A stretch of DNA of 64,000 nucleotides from CALOCY01 sp942491975 (GTDB lineage Bacteria; Bacteroidota; Bacteroidia; Bacteroidales; Prolixibacteraceae), in the NCBI GenBank assembly GCA_942491975.1, contig CALOCY010000004.1:1736001-1800000 (forward strand), in the 5' to 3' direction. The translations under genes and the position numbers were made by a program. The notes beneath the pieces were generated by a model, which was not told the origin of the DNA, made no database searches, and saw only the letters and a program-made list of their open reading frames with translations. Numbering within the stretch: the stretch's first letter is position 1; every line of letters starts with the position of its first letter. This document shows positions 10,087 through 19,144 of this stretch, one piece after another.

Positions 10087-10863
10087 CTATTCAGATTTTT
10101 TGGCTTCTTCCCATATTGCATCCATCTCGGCCAATGTCATCTTTTTAAGGGAGATCCCTTTTGTTATAGTTTTACTTTCCAGATAGTTAAAACGCCTTAT
10201 AAACTTCAGGTTTGTACGTTCCAATGCTGCTTCCGGATCAATACCATACAATCGGGCTGCATTCACCAGCGCAAAAAACAGGTCACCAAACTCAGCCTCC
10301 ATCTTATCACTTTCATTATTATCTATCTCTGTTTGAAGTTCATCCACCTCTTCGGTTACTTTTTCCCAAACCTGCTCCCGCTCTTCCCAGTCAAAACCAG
10401 CCCCTCTCGCTTTCTCCTGTATACGGTTGGCCTTAACCAATGCCGGCAACGATACCGGAACCCCTTCAAGTACCCGTTTCTGTTTTCGCCCTTTTTCTCT
10501 CAGTTTCAATGCTTCCCAATTCTCTTCCACTTCACGGGCATCTTTTACTTTTGTGTCGCTAAATATGTGGGGATGCCGGAATATAAGCTTCTCACAAATG
10601 GCATCAATCACCTCTTTAATTCCAAATGCATTTTTCTCTTCCGCTATTTTTGAATAAAAGACAATATGCAACAATAAATCACCCAACTCCCCTTGCACCT
10701 CCGACATCTCTTTTTTAAGGATGGCATCACCCAACTCATAGGTCTCTTCGATGGTGAGTTTACGTAATGACTCCATTGTTTGTTTACGGTCCCACGGGCA
10801 CTTCTCCCTCAACTCATCCATTATATCCAGCAATTTGCCAAATGATGCTAATTTCTCTTCCAT
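10087..10863 (-). CDS. mazG: Nucleoside triphosphate pyrophosphohydrolase MazG
   Basis: 258-residue two-domain MazG. Domain 1 has the LREKCPWDRKQTMESLRKLTIEETYEL block near 19-45 (described, not a full consensus), with EExxE-type metal ligands and the downstream GELGDLLLHIVFYSKIAEE segment. Domain 2 repeats the pattern with EVDELQTEI and MEAEFGDLFFALVNAARLYG. MazG hydrolyses non-canonical or excess NTPs to NMP and pyrophosphate. Length matches the bacterial family. It is the upstream gene of the reverse-strand block running to the DPP III gene. Confidence 0.95.
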   Translation of the reverse strand: MEEKLASFGKLLDIMDELREKCPWDRKQTMESLRKLTIEETYELGDAILKKEMSEVQGELGDLLLHIVFYSKIAEEKNAFGIKEVIDAICEKLIFRHPHIFSDTKVKDAREVEENWEALKLREKGRKQKRVLEGVPVSLPALVKANRIQEKARGAGFDWEEREQVWEKVTEEVDELQTEIDNNESDKMEAEFGDLFFALVNAARLYGIDPEAALERTNLKFIRRFNYLESKTITKGISLKKMTLAEMDAIWEEAKKSE

Positions 10864-11044
10864 AAAACAATAACTGTTCGTATCGGGTTTATAATCTATA
10901 CCTTATATCTATCATTATATGATCTACAGCTAACTAGCGAAAATACGAAAATAGCACAGCCCCTGCATCGAATTTCACTAAAAAAATTAATCTTTTATTG
11001 AACCTTTTGTTTTTAGAGTGTACACAATAGAAACCGGCAATAAT

Positions 11045-11257
11045 ATGTTCGACAAAAAGAGATATACTATTCTGATTATTTTAATCGGTTTATTAATTTT
11101 GGGCTATCTTCTCATGAGTGGCTCAGCGAAGATTGGCCCATTGGGTTTTGACGAGAAAATTTTTTCGTTCAGGAGAATAACCCTGTCACCAATTGTTATT
11201 GTAAGTGTTTATATAGCCTTCATTTGGCTAATCATGAAAAAACCTGATAAACAGTGA
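11045..11257 (+). CDS. DUF3098 small membrane protein
   Basis: 70-residue protein with two hydrophobic segments (about 7-24 and 48-64). The loop FDEKIFSFRRITLSPI matches what I recall of DUF3098, small Bacteroidota membrane proteins with a conserved EEIFSFRRITLAP-like core. Function unknown. The start at 11045 is chosen because the upstream in-frame extension from 11018 is not typical of the family. Its TGA overlaps the GTG start of the ECF sigma gene by four bases, so the two are translationally coupled. Confidence 0.75.
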   Translation: MFDKKRYTILIILIGLLILGYLLMSGSAKIGPLGFDEKIFSFRRITLSPIVIVSVYIAFIWLIMKKPDKQ

Positions 11258-11829
11258 GTATCAGAAAATACAAGAATAGTAACGACGAGCAGTTGATGCA
11301 ACTCATCTGTAATGGTGATGCCAACGCCTTTAATGCGCTATATTCGCGTTATAAAGACCAGTTGTTCTATTACTTTTTTCGTATGCTTGGTGGCTCAAAA
11401 GAGACTGCAAACGATTTTCTTCAGGATCTGTTCTTAAAACTTATTGAAAAAGCGGATACCTATAATCCCCAATACTGTTTTTCTACCTGGCTGTACTCCA
11501 TTGCACATAATATGTGTAAAAATGAATACCGCAGGAAGGAGATACGCAACATCATCTCATATGAAGAGAATCCCGATCGTTTTAGCATACCCTTTGATAA
11601 ACAGGAAGAGGCACAACTTCTCATCAATAAGCTTTTTTCGGAACTGGATAACTTGGGAGAAGAACACCGCTCAATATTTATACTCAGGTACCGCAAAGGT
11701 TTTTCGCTAAAAGAAATTTGTTCTATTACCACACTCCCCGAAGGAACGGTTAAATCACGCCTTTTTTATGCACGGCAAAAATTAAGCAGCTTAATGCATA
11801 AACACAAGGCACATTTATTAAACGAATAA
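11254..11829 (+). CDS. ECF RNA polymerase sigma factor
   Basis: 191-residue sigma-70 family protein. Region 2 spans about residues 24-95 (FNALYSRYKDQL, then DFLQDLFLKLIEKA, then FSTWLYSIAHNMCKNEYRR). Region 4 spans about 128-180 with the HTH EGTVKSRLFYARQKL. No region 3, as expected for the ECF group. It starts with GTG overlapping the DUF3098 stop. A small membrane protein follows after 12 bases and is the obvious candidate partner. Target promoters unknown. Confidence 0.92.
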   Translation: MSIRKYKNSNDEQLMQLICNGDANAFNALYSRYKDQLFYYFFRMLGGSKETANDFLQDLFLKLIEKADTYNPQYCFSTWLYSIAHNMCKNEYRRKEIRNIISYEENPDRFSIPFDKQEEAQLLINKLFSELDNLGEEHRSIFILRYRKGFSLKEICSITTLPEGTVKSRLFYARQKLSSLMHKHKAHLLNE

Positions 11830-11841
11830 CGATTGATAACC

Positions 11842-12213
11842 ATGAAACAGGATATGAACATTGAAAGAGAGATGAAACGGTTACTTGCCAATGACAATAT
11901 TGATGCAAGCCCGGACTCCGGCATAAAAGAGCGCCTGCAATATGCTTTTATGCTCAAAAACTGTTCGCAAAAAGTACGACAGAACTCTTTTGCCAGCCTG
12001 TTTAACAGCTTTTTCTCAATAAATCACATTGGGTTAAAAACAGCTGCAATTTCGTTACTGTTGTTATTTACGATACTACAACCGGACGATCTGAAAGACA
12101 ATGGTACAACAAATTGCCTGGCAGACACTATTTTGGTTACTATTGATGAAGCTAAAGACACCACCCTGCTATTCCCTTCCGCAAAAGACAGCCTTTCGAT
12201 GATTCTTTTTTAG
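11842..12213 (+). CDS. Small single-pass membrane protein, putative anti-sigma factor
   Basis: 123-residue protein with an N-terminal hydrophilic part of about 55 residues, one hydrophobic segment around 58-76 (GLKTAAISLLLLFTIL) and a short C-terminal tail. This layout and its position right after an ECF sigma gene suggest an anti-sigma factor, by context only. I see no HxxxCxxC zinc motif, and the cytoplasmic part is shorter than most anti-sigma domains. The ATG at 11842 is preferred over the TTG at 11833. It ends 17 bases before a strong terminator hairpin. Confidence 0.55.
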   Translation: MKQDMNIEREMKRLLANDNIDASPDSGIKERLQYAFMLKNCSQKVRQNSFASLFNSFFSINHIGLKTAAISLLLLFTILQPDDLKDNGTTNCLADTILVTIDEAKDTTLLFPSAKDSLSMILF

Positions 12214-12230
12214 AAAATATTATCTGTAAC

Positions 12231-12265
12231 AACCCCCTGAAAGTTTCAAAAACTTTCAGGGGGTT
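12231..12265. terminator. Convergent terminator hairpin, 16-bp arms
   Basis: Arms AACCCCCTGAAAGTTT (12231-12246) and AAACTTTCAGGGGGTT (12250-12265) pair perfectly. It lies between the convergent sigma operon and the DUF2723 gene. It resembles hairpins at 17326-17354 and 37525-37558 in having GTTT and AAAC at the loop. Confidence 0.85.
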
Positions 12266-12270
12266 ATAGT

Positions 12271-15258
12271 TTAATTTACTATCTGCTGATATTTTTTTAC
12301 AGCTTCCTGCCACAACTCATTTGCCTCATTCCCGTATCCTGCTCTCTTCAGGGTATTTCCCAACTCCTGGATCAGATAAAGCAGATACCTTGCATTTTCT
12401 GTTAATGTCCCTCTCAACCTTTTGTCAAACGAGACATAGTAGTCCAGATTGCTGAACAGCTCTTTTTTATAGCCTTTCAGTATTTCCATTGCTTTTTGCC
12501 TGTCCCCTGTTTGAAAATAGAGATCCAGCTGCTGCATTGAATAGATATCAATTTCCATAACACCTTTCGGCATCAATGACCTGCATGCATTCAATACTTC
12601 AAGTGCCTTTTCTGTCTCGCCCTCATCAATAAGCGATGAAGCCAACCGGTTAAACAGGTTTGTCACCTGAAACACTTTTAGCATGTATACATTATGCCAA
12701 TCCAAATATACATTGGCATCCCCCATGTTACCCCATGAAAACGTATGGACTATTTTATCGTAGAGATTGTCTGAATCAACAGCTCCTGTCTCTACTATAC
12801 TTTTGGCTACAAATTTTTCAGGCACAAGCTTAAACGCAAACCCGTCAAGCCTCAAATAGTCTGATATCCCATTATCCCGGGCATCTCCTACTGAACTAAA
12901 ATATATGGGGCGCCCGCCAATATTAGAAGCAATAATATCCCAAAATGCAAGCTGGTTTTTACTCCAGTACTTTTGCTCAATCTGAACCGGAATATCTTTA
13001 CCTGCTTCAACCGGGATAGCGACTTTACAAACAGGAAAATAATCATTCATTTCACCATTGTTCAACTTCACTTTTGAACCTGCAGAATCATTGGCTACAA
13101 ATCGTATAGCATCTCCAATATCAATGCGCTTATCGATACGTGAAATAACCGGCAGGTAATCCAGTTGGCCCTTTTTATATTTTTCAAATGGTACCTGCAT
13201 CTTCAATCCCGGGTCATCATAAAATTCCTGTTGCATTTGCCCGATATACCAGTTGGCCGCCAAATAAGGCATAACCACCACCCGTATGTCGCGCCGTATA
13301 CCTTCAACCTCCTGACAGTACCACAAGGGATAAGTATCATTATCAGCATGGGTAAAGAGAATAGCATTGGGTTCACATGATTCCAGGACATTTCGGGCAA
13401 AATCCCTTGCAATATAGCGATCCGAACGATCATGGTCATCATAATTCTCCGTGATAAGCAATAATGGGGCCGCTGCAATACATACCGTACCTGCAATAGC
13501 CAACGCCAGCTTTTTATTCAAAAATTTTTCCAGCCACTCATTCAGGGCGAAAACACTCAATCCAATCCATACTGAAAAAGCATAAAAGGACCCGACATAC
13601 ACATAATCGCGTTCCCGCGGTGCACGCGGGGGTGCATTAAAATAAAGGGTAAGGGCAATTCCGGTCAGGAAAAACAACAATAAAATAACACTGAAGTTCT
13701 TTTTATCCCTTCTGTAGTGGTAGAGGAACCCGATAAATCCCAAAAGCAACGGAAGAAAATAGTACCTGTTTCTTGCTTTGTTGGTTGCCATATGCGTTGG
13801 CAGCCCCTCTTGTGGCCCTAATCTCATCTCGTCCAATGCCCTGATACCACTTATCCAGTTTCCTTTTAATAAACCGCCATGCCCCTGAACATTGTTTTGC
13901 CGGCCAACAAAGTTCCACATAAAATAGCGTACATACATAAACCCCAGCTGGTATCTGAAATAGAATTTAAGATGCTCCCCAAGAGTGGGCACTCTAATAC
14001 GTTTAGTTTCTCCAGATCGATCTGCAACCACAACCGGTTTCCCTTTAAAATCAGACCATTTTTTATACGCCTCAGGATGTCCCGGCATACTACTGTACAT
14101 GCGTGGGAACAGCGAACATGTACGCTTATCATATGTTACATCAGGAATCAATCTCGAAGGGACGTATTTCCCGTCAACCACTTCGTAAGTATACCGTTCT
14201 TCTATACTCTCGACAACCGCATTAAAACTATTGCCGTAAAACAGGGGAGCTGAACCATATTGTTCACGGTTCAGGTAATTCAAAAGCATATATGCTGTTT
14301 CAGGGTTTCCCTGATCAACCGGTGTATTGGCTTTTGACCGGATAAATACAGCTGCATAGGTAGAGTAGCCAAGAATAAGAAACAGAAATGCCCTTCCGAT
14401 AAAATTCAACAACACTTTTTTATGTTTTTCGGAGTACCAAATCAGCAATGCAATGGATGTCAAGACCAGTGCCAGATAAAATAGCAACCCGCTATTAAGG
14501 GGCAGGTTCAGCGTGTTCACAAACAACAAATCGAACCGGGCCCCTATCCGAAGAAAACCGGGAACAAAAATAACCATGATAAACAGGGGTATGACCGCCG
14601 ATAAAACAGATGCCACAATAAGGTTACGAAGCGAATGGTTGTATTTTTTGAAGTAGTAGATAAATATTACAGAGGGCAACGCCAGTAAATTAAGCAAATG
14701 TACCCCGATAGACAACCCCGTAAAGTAGATAATACAAAGTAACCAACGTTGTGCATATGGTTTTTCAGCTTCCCTTTCCCATTTTGTTGCAAACCAAAGC
14801 ACAAGTGCCGTAAAAAACGACGACAGGGCATATACCTCCCCTTCGACTGCCGAGAACCAAAAGCTGTCGGTAAATGCAAATGTTAAAGCCCCGATTGTCC
14901 CGGCCAATAACACTAACGTCGTTTTCAACGACGGCCCTATTGCAGTTATTTTCTGTCCCAGCCATGTAATTGTCCAAAACAGAAGCATTACTGTAGCTGC
15001 ACTCGCCACTGCCGACAACAGGTTGATCATTTTAGCGACCAACATCGAATCCCCTCCGGCCAATAAACTAAAAAGCCGCCCCAATAACATAAATAGTGGT
15101 GCCCCCGGCGCATGGTTTATCTCTAATTTGTATGCCGATACAATAAACTCACTGCAATCCCAAAAACTTGTGGCAGGTTCAAGGGTGAGGTAATAAATAA
15201 CCAATGTTATGGCAAACACCAGCCAGCCGAACAAATTATTCTTGTGTGCAAATCTCAT
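12271..15258 (-). CDS. DUF2723 multi-pass membrane protein (TMEM260-like, GT-C fold)
   Basis: 995-residue protein. The N-terminal DUF2723 core has a first helix at about 10-26, then EPATSFWDCSEFIVSAYKL near 28-46 and INHAPGAPLFMLLGRLFSLL, both hallmark segments of the family. The WDCSE acidic site is the likely counterpart of the GT-C catalytic DE. About 12 hydrophobic segments run to about residue 590. The C-terminal 400 residues are soluble, with helical repeats near the end. Animal TMEM260 is a protein O-mannosyltransferase; O-glycosylation of exported proteins is therefore plausible here but unproven. Divergent from phoH. Confidence 0.85.
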   Translation of the reverse strand: MRFAHKNNLFGWLVFAITLVIYYLTLEPATSFWDCSEFIVSAYKLEINHAPGAPLFMLLGRLFSLLAGGDSMLVAKMINLLSAVASAATVMLLFWTITWLGQKITAIGPSLKTTLVLLAGTIGALTFAFTDSFWFSAVEGEVYALSSFFTALVLWFATKWEREAEKPYAQRWLLCIIYFTGLSIGVHLLNLLALPSVIFIYYFKKYNHSLRNLIVASVLSAVIPLFIMVIFVPGFLRIGARFDLLFVNTLNLPLNSGLLFYLALVLTSIALLIWYSEKHKKVLLNFIGRAFLFLILGYSTYAAVFIRSKANTPVDQGNPETAYMLLNYLNREQYGSAPLFYGNSFNAVVESIEERYTYEVVDGKYVPSRLIPDVTYDKRTCSLFPRMYSSMPGHPEAYKKWSDFKGKPVVVADRSGETKRIRVPTLGEHLKFYFRYQLGFMYVRYFMWNFVGRQNNVQGHGGLLKGNWISGIRALDEMRLGPQEGLPTHMATNKARNRYYFLPLLLGFIGFLYHYRRDKKNFSVILLLFFLTGIALTLYFNAPPRAPRERDYVYVGSFYAFSVWIGLSVFALNEWLEKFLNKKLALAIAGTVCIAAAPLLLITENYDDHDRSDRYIARDFARNVLESCEPNAILFTHADNDTYPLWYCQEVEGIRRDIRVVVMPYLAANWYIGQMQQEFYDDPGLKMQVPFEKYKKGQLDYLPVISRIDKRIDIGDAIRFVANDSAGSKVKLNNGEMNDYFPVCKVAIPVEAGKDIPVQIEQKYWSKNQLAFWDIIASNIGGRPIYFSSVGDARDNGISDYLRLDGFAFKLVPEKFVAKSIVETGAVDSDNLYDKIVHTFSWGNMGDANVYLDWHNVYMLKVFQVTNLFNRLASSLIDEGETEKALEVLNACRSLMPKGVMEIDIYSMQQLDLYFQTGDRQKAMEILKGYKKELFSNLDYYVSFDKRLRGTLTENARYLLYLIQELGNTLKRAGYGNEANELWQEAVKKYQQIVN

Positions 15259-15326
15259 AGTATCCCGATTTTCTTATACGGTACACATAAAAAACCAAAG
15301 GTTCAGGGAAAAAGATAAAAAGTCGC

Positions 15327-15334
15327 TATTTTTG
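15327..15334 (+). promoter_or_regulatory. Bacteroidota-type -7 element ahead of phoH
   Basis: TATTTTTG fits TAnnTTTG. It lies 24 bases before the ATG of phoH. No clear -33 TTG at the usual distance. Confidence 0.55.
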
Positions 15335-15357
15335 CACATACTATTACACGAAGATGC

Positions 15358-16353
15358 ATGTTTGAAAAAGAGATTATACTGGAAGGGGTTGACCTGCTCG
15401 ATTTTTTTGGCGTAAAAAATGCTAAACTGGAATTGATACGCTCTTTTTTTCCAAAACTAAAAATTGTTGGCCGGGGAAATCTTTTAAAGGTGTCTGGAAA
15501 CGAAGAAGAGATCAACAGGTTTGTGGTAAAAATAGATGTACTCATAAACCATTACCATAAATACCATAAACTCCCCAACGATTTTATCAGTCAGGCAATG
15601 ATTGATGATACAGGGACACTTGAGCAACATACCGAACAGGATGGCGACACCTTGTTATATGGCAACACCGGGAAACCGGTAAAAGCACGTACACCCAATC
15701 AACGTGAATTGGTAAAACAGTGTATCAAAAAAGACCTTGTTTTTGCCATTGGCCCGGCAGGTACCGGAAAAACATATACAGCCATTGCAATGGCTGTGAG
15801 AGCACTGAAGAACAGGGAGATAAAACGCATTGTCCTCAGCCGTCCGGCCGTAGAAGCAGGTGAACGGCTCGGTTTCCTCCCGGGCGATATCAAAGAGAAG
15901 ATTGACCCTTACCTACAACCCTTGTATGACGCATTATTAGACATGATCCCACCAAAAAAGTTGGAAGAGTTTATCAAAGACGGGGTAATACAGATTGCAC
16001 CACTGGCTTTTATGCGGGGACGTACATTGAGCAATGCATTTGTGATTCTTGACGAAGCACAAAACACCACCGAGAACCAGTTAAAAATGTTCCTCACCCG
16101 CATGGGGATCAATGCCAAGTTTATCATTACAGGTGATATCACACAGATTGACCTGCCCAACAAACAGCATTCAGGCCTGATACAGGCACTAAAGATACTC
16201 AAAGAGATTAAAGAGATAAGCGTTGTGAAATTCGACAAAGGCGATATTGTACGTCACAAATTGGTGCGCCATATCGTGGAAGCATACGACAAATATAATT
16301 CGTTCGATATTGAATTATCCGATAAAAAAAGAAGTAAACCAGAAAAATCTTAA
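15358..16353 (+). CDS. phoH: PhoH-family ATPase
   Basis: 331-residue P-loop ATPase of the PhoH/YbeZ type. Walker A is GPAGTGKT at 132-139, and Walker B is FVILDEAQN near 228-236. The SRPAVEAGERLGFLPGD block near 161-177 is the family signature. YbeZ proteins act with the endoribonuclease YbeY in RNA metabolism; that function is by family. purC follows after 11 bases on the same strand. Divergent from the DUF2723 gene across 99 bases holding its promoter. Confidence 0.94.
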   Translation: MFEKEIILEGVDLLDFFGVKNAKLELIRSFFPKLKIVGRGNLLKVSGNEEEINRFVVKIDVLINHYHKYHKLPNDFISQAMIDDTGTLEQHTEQDGDTLLYGNTGKPVKARTPNQRELVKQCIKKDLVFAIGPAGTGKTYTAIAMAVRALKNREIKRIVLSRPAVEAGERLGFLPGDIKEKIDPYLQPLYDALLDMIPPKKLEEFIKDGVIQIAPLAFMRGRTLSNAFVILDEAQNTTENQLKMFLTRMGINAKFIITGDITQIDLPNKQHSGLIQALKILKEIKEISVVKFDKGDIVRHKLVRHIVEAYDKYNSFDIELSDKKRSKPEKS

Positions 16354-16364
16354 ACTGAATTGAC

Positions 16365-17315
16365 ATGAGCAAGGCACTTGTTAAAACCGATTTTAATTTT
16401 CCCGGACAAAAAGATGTATACCACGGAAAAGTACGGGATGTATACAACATCAACAACGACTACCTGGTTATGGTGGTATCCGACCGCATTTCGGCATTTG
16501 ATGTGGTATTGCCCGAGGGGATACCCTATAAAGGACAGGTACTGAACCAAATTGCAGAGAAATTTCTGGATGCCACACAAGACATTGTCCCCAATTGGAA
16601 AATGGCCACCCCTGACCCTATGGTTACCGTCGGTCACTTTTGTGAACCATTTAAAGTAGAGATGGTGATACGTGGATACCTTACCGGTCATGCATGGCGT
16701 GAGTACCGCGATGGAAAACGTACGTTATGTGGTGTTCCCCTTCCCGAAGGCATGAAAGAAAACGACAAGTTTCCCACACCCCTGATTACCCCCACCACCA
16801 AAGCTGATGAAGGGCACGACGAAGATATTTCAAAGGAAGAGATCATAGCCCAAAACCTAGTGAGCAAAGCCGATTATGAGATACTGGAAGAGTATACCCG
16901 GAAACTGTTTCAACGCGGCACTGAAATAGCAGCCAACATGGGATTGATCCTGGTGGATACCAAATACGAATTTGGAATGAAAGAGGGTAAAATATATTTG
17001 ATTGACGAAATCCATACCCCCGACTCATCGCGCTATTTTTATGCCGAAGGGTACGAAGAGCGACAAGCTAACGGTGAAAAGCAAAAGCAGTTGTCAAAAG
17101 AGTTTGTACGCCAGTGGCTGATTGAAAACGGTTTTCAGGGCAAAGCAGGGCAGCAGGTACCCGAAATGACCGAAGCTTACGTTGGACAGGTATCGGAACG
17201 TTACATTGAATTGTACGAAAACATCACCGGTGAACCATTCCAAAAGGCCGACCTGGGCAACCTGCACGAACGTATTGAGAAAAACGTTACTGATTTTATC
17301 AACAAAAAATTATAA
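16365..17315 (+). CDS. purC: Phosphoribosylaminoimidazole-succinocarboxamide synthase (SAICAR synthase)
   Basis: Purine biosynthesis enzyme that joins CAIR with aspartate using ATP. The N-terminal lobe contains GKVRDVYNI (about 22-30), DRISAFDVVLPEGIPYKGQ (about 43-61), and the substrate segment HTPDSSRYF appears near 217-225. 316 residues is the longer form common in Bacteroidota. Followed by a 14-bp-arm hairpin before the TlpA-like gene. Confidence 0.96.
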   Translation: MSKALVKTDFNFPGQKDVYHGKVRDVYNINNDYLVMVVSDRISAFDVVLPEGIPYKGQVLNQIAEKFLDATQDIVPNWKMATPDPMVTVGHFCEPFKVEMVIRGYLTGHAWREYRDGKRTLCGVPLPEGMKENDKFPTPLITPTTKADEGHDEDISKEEIIAQNLVSKADYEILEEYTRKLFQRGTEIAANMGLILVDTKYEFGMKEGKIYLIDEIHTPDSSRYFYAEGYEERQANGEKQKQLSKEFVRQWLIENGFQGKAGQQVPEMTEAYVGQVSERYIELYENITGEPFQKADLGNLHERIEKNVTDFINKKL

Positions 17316-17325
17316 TTTTATCTAC

Positions 17326-17354
17326 CCCTTGAAGGTTTGACAAACCTTCAAGGG
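17326..17354. repeat. Palindromic hairpin, 14-bp arms, between purC and the thioredoxin gene
   Basis: CCCTTGAAGGTTTG (17326-17339) pairs perfectly with CAAACCTTCAAGGG (17341-17354) around one base. No T run follows, so terminator activity is uncertain. Similar in design to hairpins at 12231 and 37525. Confidence 0.7.
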
Positions 17355-17372
17355 TGCATACCACCTACAACC

Positions 17373-17897
17373 ATGAAAAAACTACTTATCCTTACCCTTT
17401 GCATATTGCTGGCTACACCTCTTTTTGCCGAAGATAAAAAGCCTCAAAACGATGATTCGGACATTGTGCTGATTGGACACGAATTACCCTCGTTTGAATA
17501 CACGACCAAAAAAGGAGAAACCCTAAACTCAAAAACCTTAAAAGGAAAAGTAGTGATGATTACCTTTTTTGCCACCTGGTGCCCGCCATGCCGTAAAGAG
17601 CTGCCCCATATTGAAAAAGAGGTGTGGCAGAAATACAAAGAAAACAGCAATTTCGAATTGCTGGTATTTGGACGTGAACATAACAGCGAAACGGTGGCCA
17701 AATTTAAACAGGAACAACACTTTACCATGCCCATGCTGGCCGATCCCCAACGAGATGTTTATTCAAAGTTTGCCCACCAGTTTATCCCGCGTATTTACCT
17801 GATTGGACGCGATGGAAAAGTGATCTATCAATCAAAGAATTACAGTGAAAAGGAGTTTGGAAAACTAAAGAAACAGCTTGTAAAAGAGCTGGAGTAG
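17373..17897 (+). CDS. TlpA-like periplasmic thioredoxin-fold protein
   Basis: 174-residue exported thiol-disulfide oxidoreductase. Signal peptide at 1-19 ending LFAE. The redox site WCPPC is at 69-73 within FFATWCPPCRKELPHI, and a cis-Pro region FIPRIYLIG follows near 138. This is the AhpC/TSA-Redoxin type used for disulfide reduction in the envelope. The longer frame from 17337 reads through the hairpin and is rejected in favour of the ATG at 17373. Confidence 0.9.
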   Translation: MKKLLILTLCILLATPLFAEDKKPQNDDSDIVLIGHELPSFEYTTKKGETLNSKTLKGKVVMITFFATWCPPCRKELPHIEKEVWQKYKENSNFELLVFGREHNSETVAKFKQEQHFTMPMLADPQRDVYSKFAHQFIPRIYLIGRDGKVIYQSKNYSEKEFGKLKKQLVKELE

Positions 17898-17906
17898 ACA
17901 CAAAGG

Positions 17907-18977
17907 ATGCATAAGGAGATCATTATTTACATCTATCCATCGTATCTTACATTTGTAGAAAAAGATATTGATTTCCTGTCCAGGACGTATACCATAAAAG
18001 CCCCAAAACACAACTGGAGCAATAAGTTTCAATTCCCTTTTTCATTTATTCGACAACTCTTTTTTCTGAGCAGGCATATCTACTCTTCAAAAGCTGTAGT
18101 TATTAAGTTTGGAGGATACTGGTCATTTCTTCCGGCCTTGTTTGGAAAAATATTTAAAACGCCTGTATTTATTATTTTAGGAGGTACAGACTGCGTTTCG
18201 TTTCCATCTGTAAATTATGGGAGTTTGAGAAAACCAATACTGAAAATTTTCATAAAATGGTCCTACCTGTTATGTTCAGAACTACTTCCAGTAGACAAAT
18301 CGCTTGTGTTTTGTAATTACAGCTATTCTGAGCAGAAGGATTACAAAAACCAGGGCTATAAGTTCTTTTTTCCGCAACTAACCACAAAATGTACCGTAAT
18401 TCATAATGGGTTTGACACTGAACACTTTAATGTACCCATTGCTGAAAAAGAATCACATTCATTTATTACTGTTGCTGCAGTTTCCGATATGATACGCTTT
18501 CATGTTAAGGGGATAAATCAGGTATTTCAACTTGCCAAAATTTATACTCGGTGTACCTTTACTGTAGTCGGAGTTTCACAAAAATTAGTAAAAAAACTTG
18601 ATCCTGTACCGGACAACGTTATCCTCTACCCGTTTTTACGATCAGATCAATTCAAAAAATATTTATCAAAAAGCGAATTTTATTTACAACTATCAATATC
18701 GGAAGGTTTCCCTAATGCCTTATGCGAAGCCATGTCGTGCAGATGTATACCTGTTGGCTCATCGGTAGGTGCCACTCCTTTTATAATTAAAGATACCGGG
18801 TTTATTATAGAGAGCACAAATCCGGATTACCTGAAAACCAGATTTGATGAAATATTGTCAACAACAAAGAATACCCGGCTAGAATTGGCTGCTAAAGCCC
18901 GAAACAGGATTGTTGATAATTTTCACATAAGCAAACGGGAAAAATCAATGCTGGAATTGATAAATCAAAGATCCTGA
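17907..18977 (+). CDS. GT4-like glycosyltransferase (GT-B fold)
   Basis: 356-residue putative glycosyltransferase. The C-terminal half has the GT4 features: HNGFDTEHF near 166-174 at the domain hinge, a VVGVSQKLVKKL strand near 217, and SEGFPNALCEAMSC near 262-275 with the donor-binding Ex7E arrangement. The first 150 residues are divergent with hydrophobic patches. It starts 9 bases after the thioredoxin gene and is more AT-rich. Donor and acceptor unknown. Confidence 0.82.
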   Translation: MHKEIIIYIYPSYLTFVEKDIDFLSRTYTIKAPKHNWSNKFQFPFSFIRQLFFLSRHIYSSKAVVIKFGGYWSFLPALFGKIFKTPVFIILGGTDCVSFPSVNYGSLRKPILKIFIKWSYLLCSELLPVDKSLVFCNYSYSEQKDYKNQGYKFFFPQLTTKCTVIHNGFDTEHFNVPIAEKESHSFITVAAVSDMIRFHVKGINQVFQLAKIYTRCTFTVVGVSQKLVKKLDPVPDNVILYPFLRSDQFKKYLSKSEFYLQLSISEGFPNALCEAMSCRCIPVGSSVGATPFIIKDTGFIIESTNPDYLKTRFDEILSTTKNTRLELAAKARNRIVDNFHISKREKSMLELINQRS

Positions 18978-19062
18978 CCTAAAGGAGCAACGAGTCCGCA
19001 AACAATTTATTCCACTACTACGCAAGCCTTAGGGTTTCTGTATTTCGCTCCACTCCATTAGG
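18978..19062. repeat. Non-coding element with inverted ends and a 30-bp segment shared with the R-M region
   Basis: CCTAAAGGAG (18978-18987) and CTCCATTAGG (19053-19062) are near-perfect inverted arms. Between them, 19022-19051 matches 58734-58763 upstream of the restriction-modification operon at 27 of 30 bases. It sits directly upstream of the toxin-antitoxin promoter. Confidence 0.6.
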
Positions 19063-19093
19063 GGTAATACTCTCAGAACTGTACAAACTAAAG

Positions 19094-19101
19094 TATCTTT
19101 G
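19094..19101 (+). promoter_or_regulatory. -7 promoter element of the MntA/HepT operon
   Basis: TATCTTTG fits TAnnTTTG and lies 43 bases before the mntA start. No obvious -33 element. Confidence 0.55.
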
Positions 19102-19144
19102 CACCATTTGATGAAATATCATTTAATTGTTACCTTCGTGAGGT

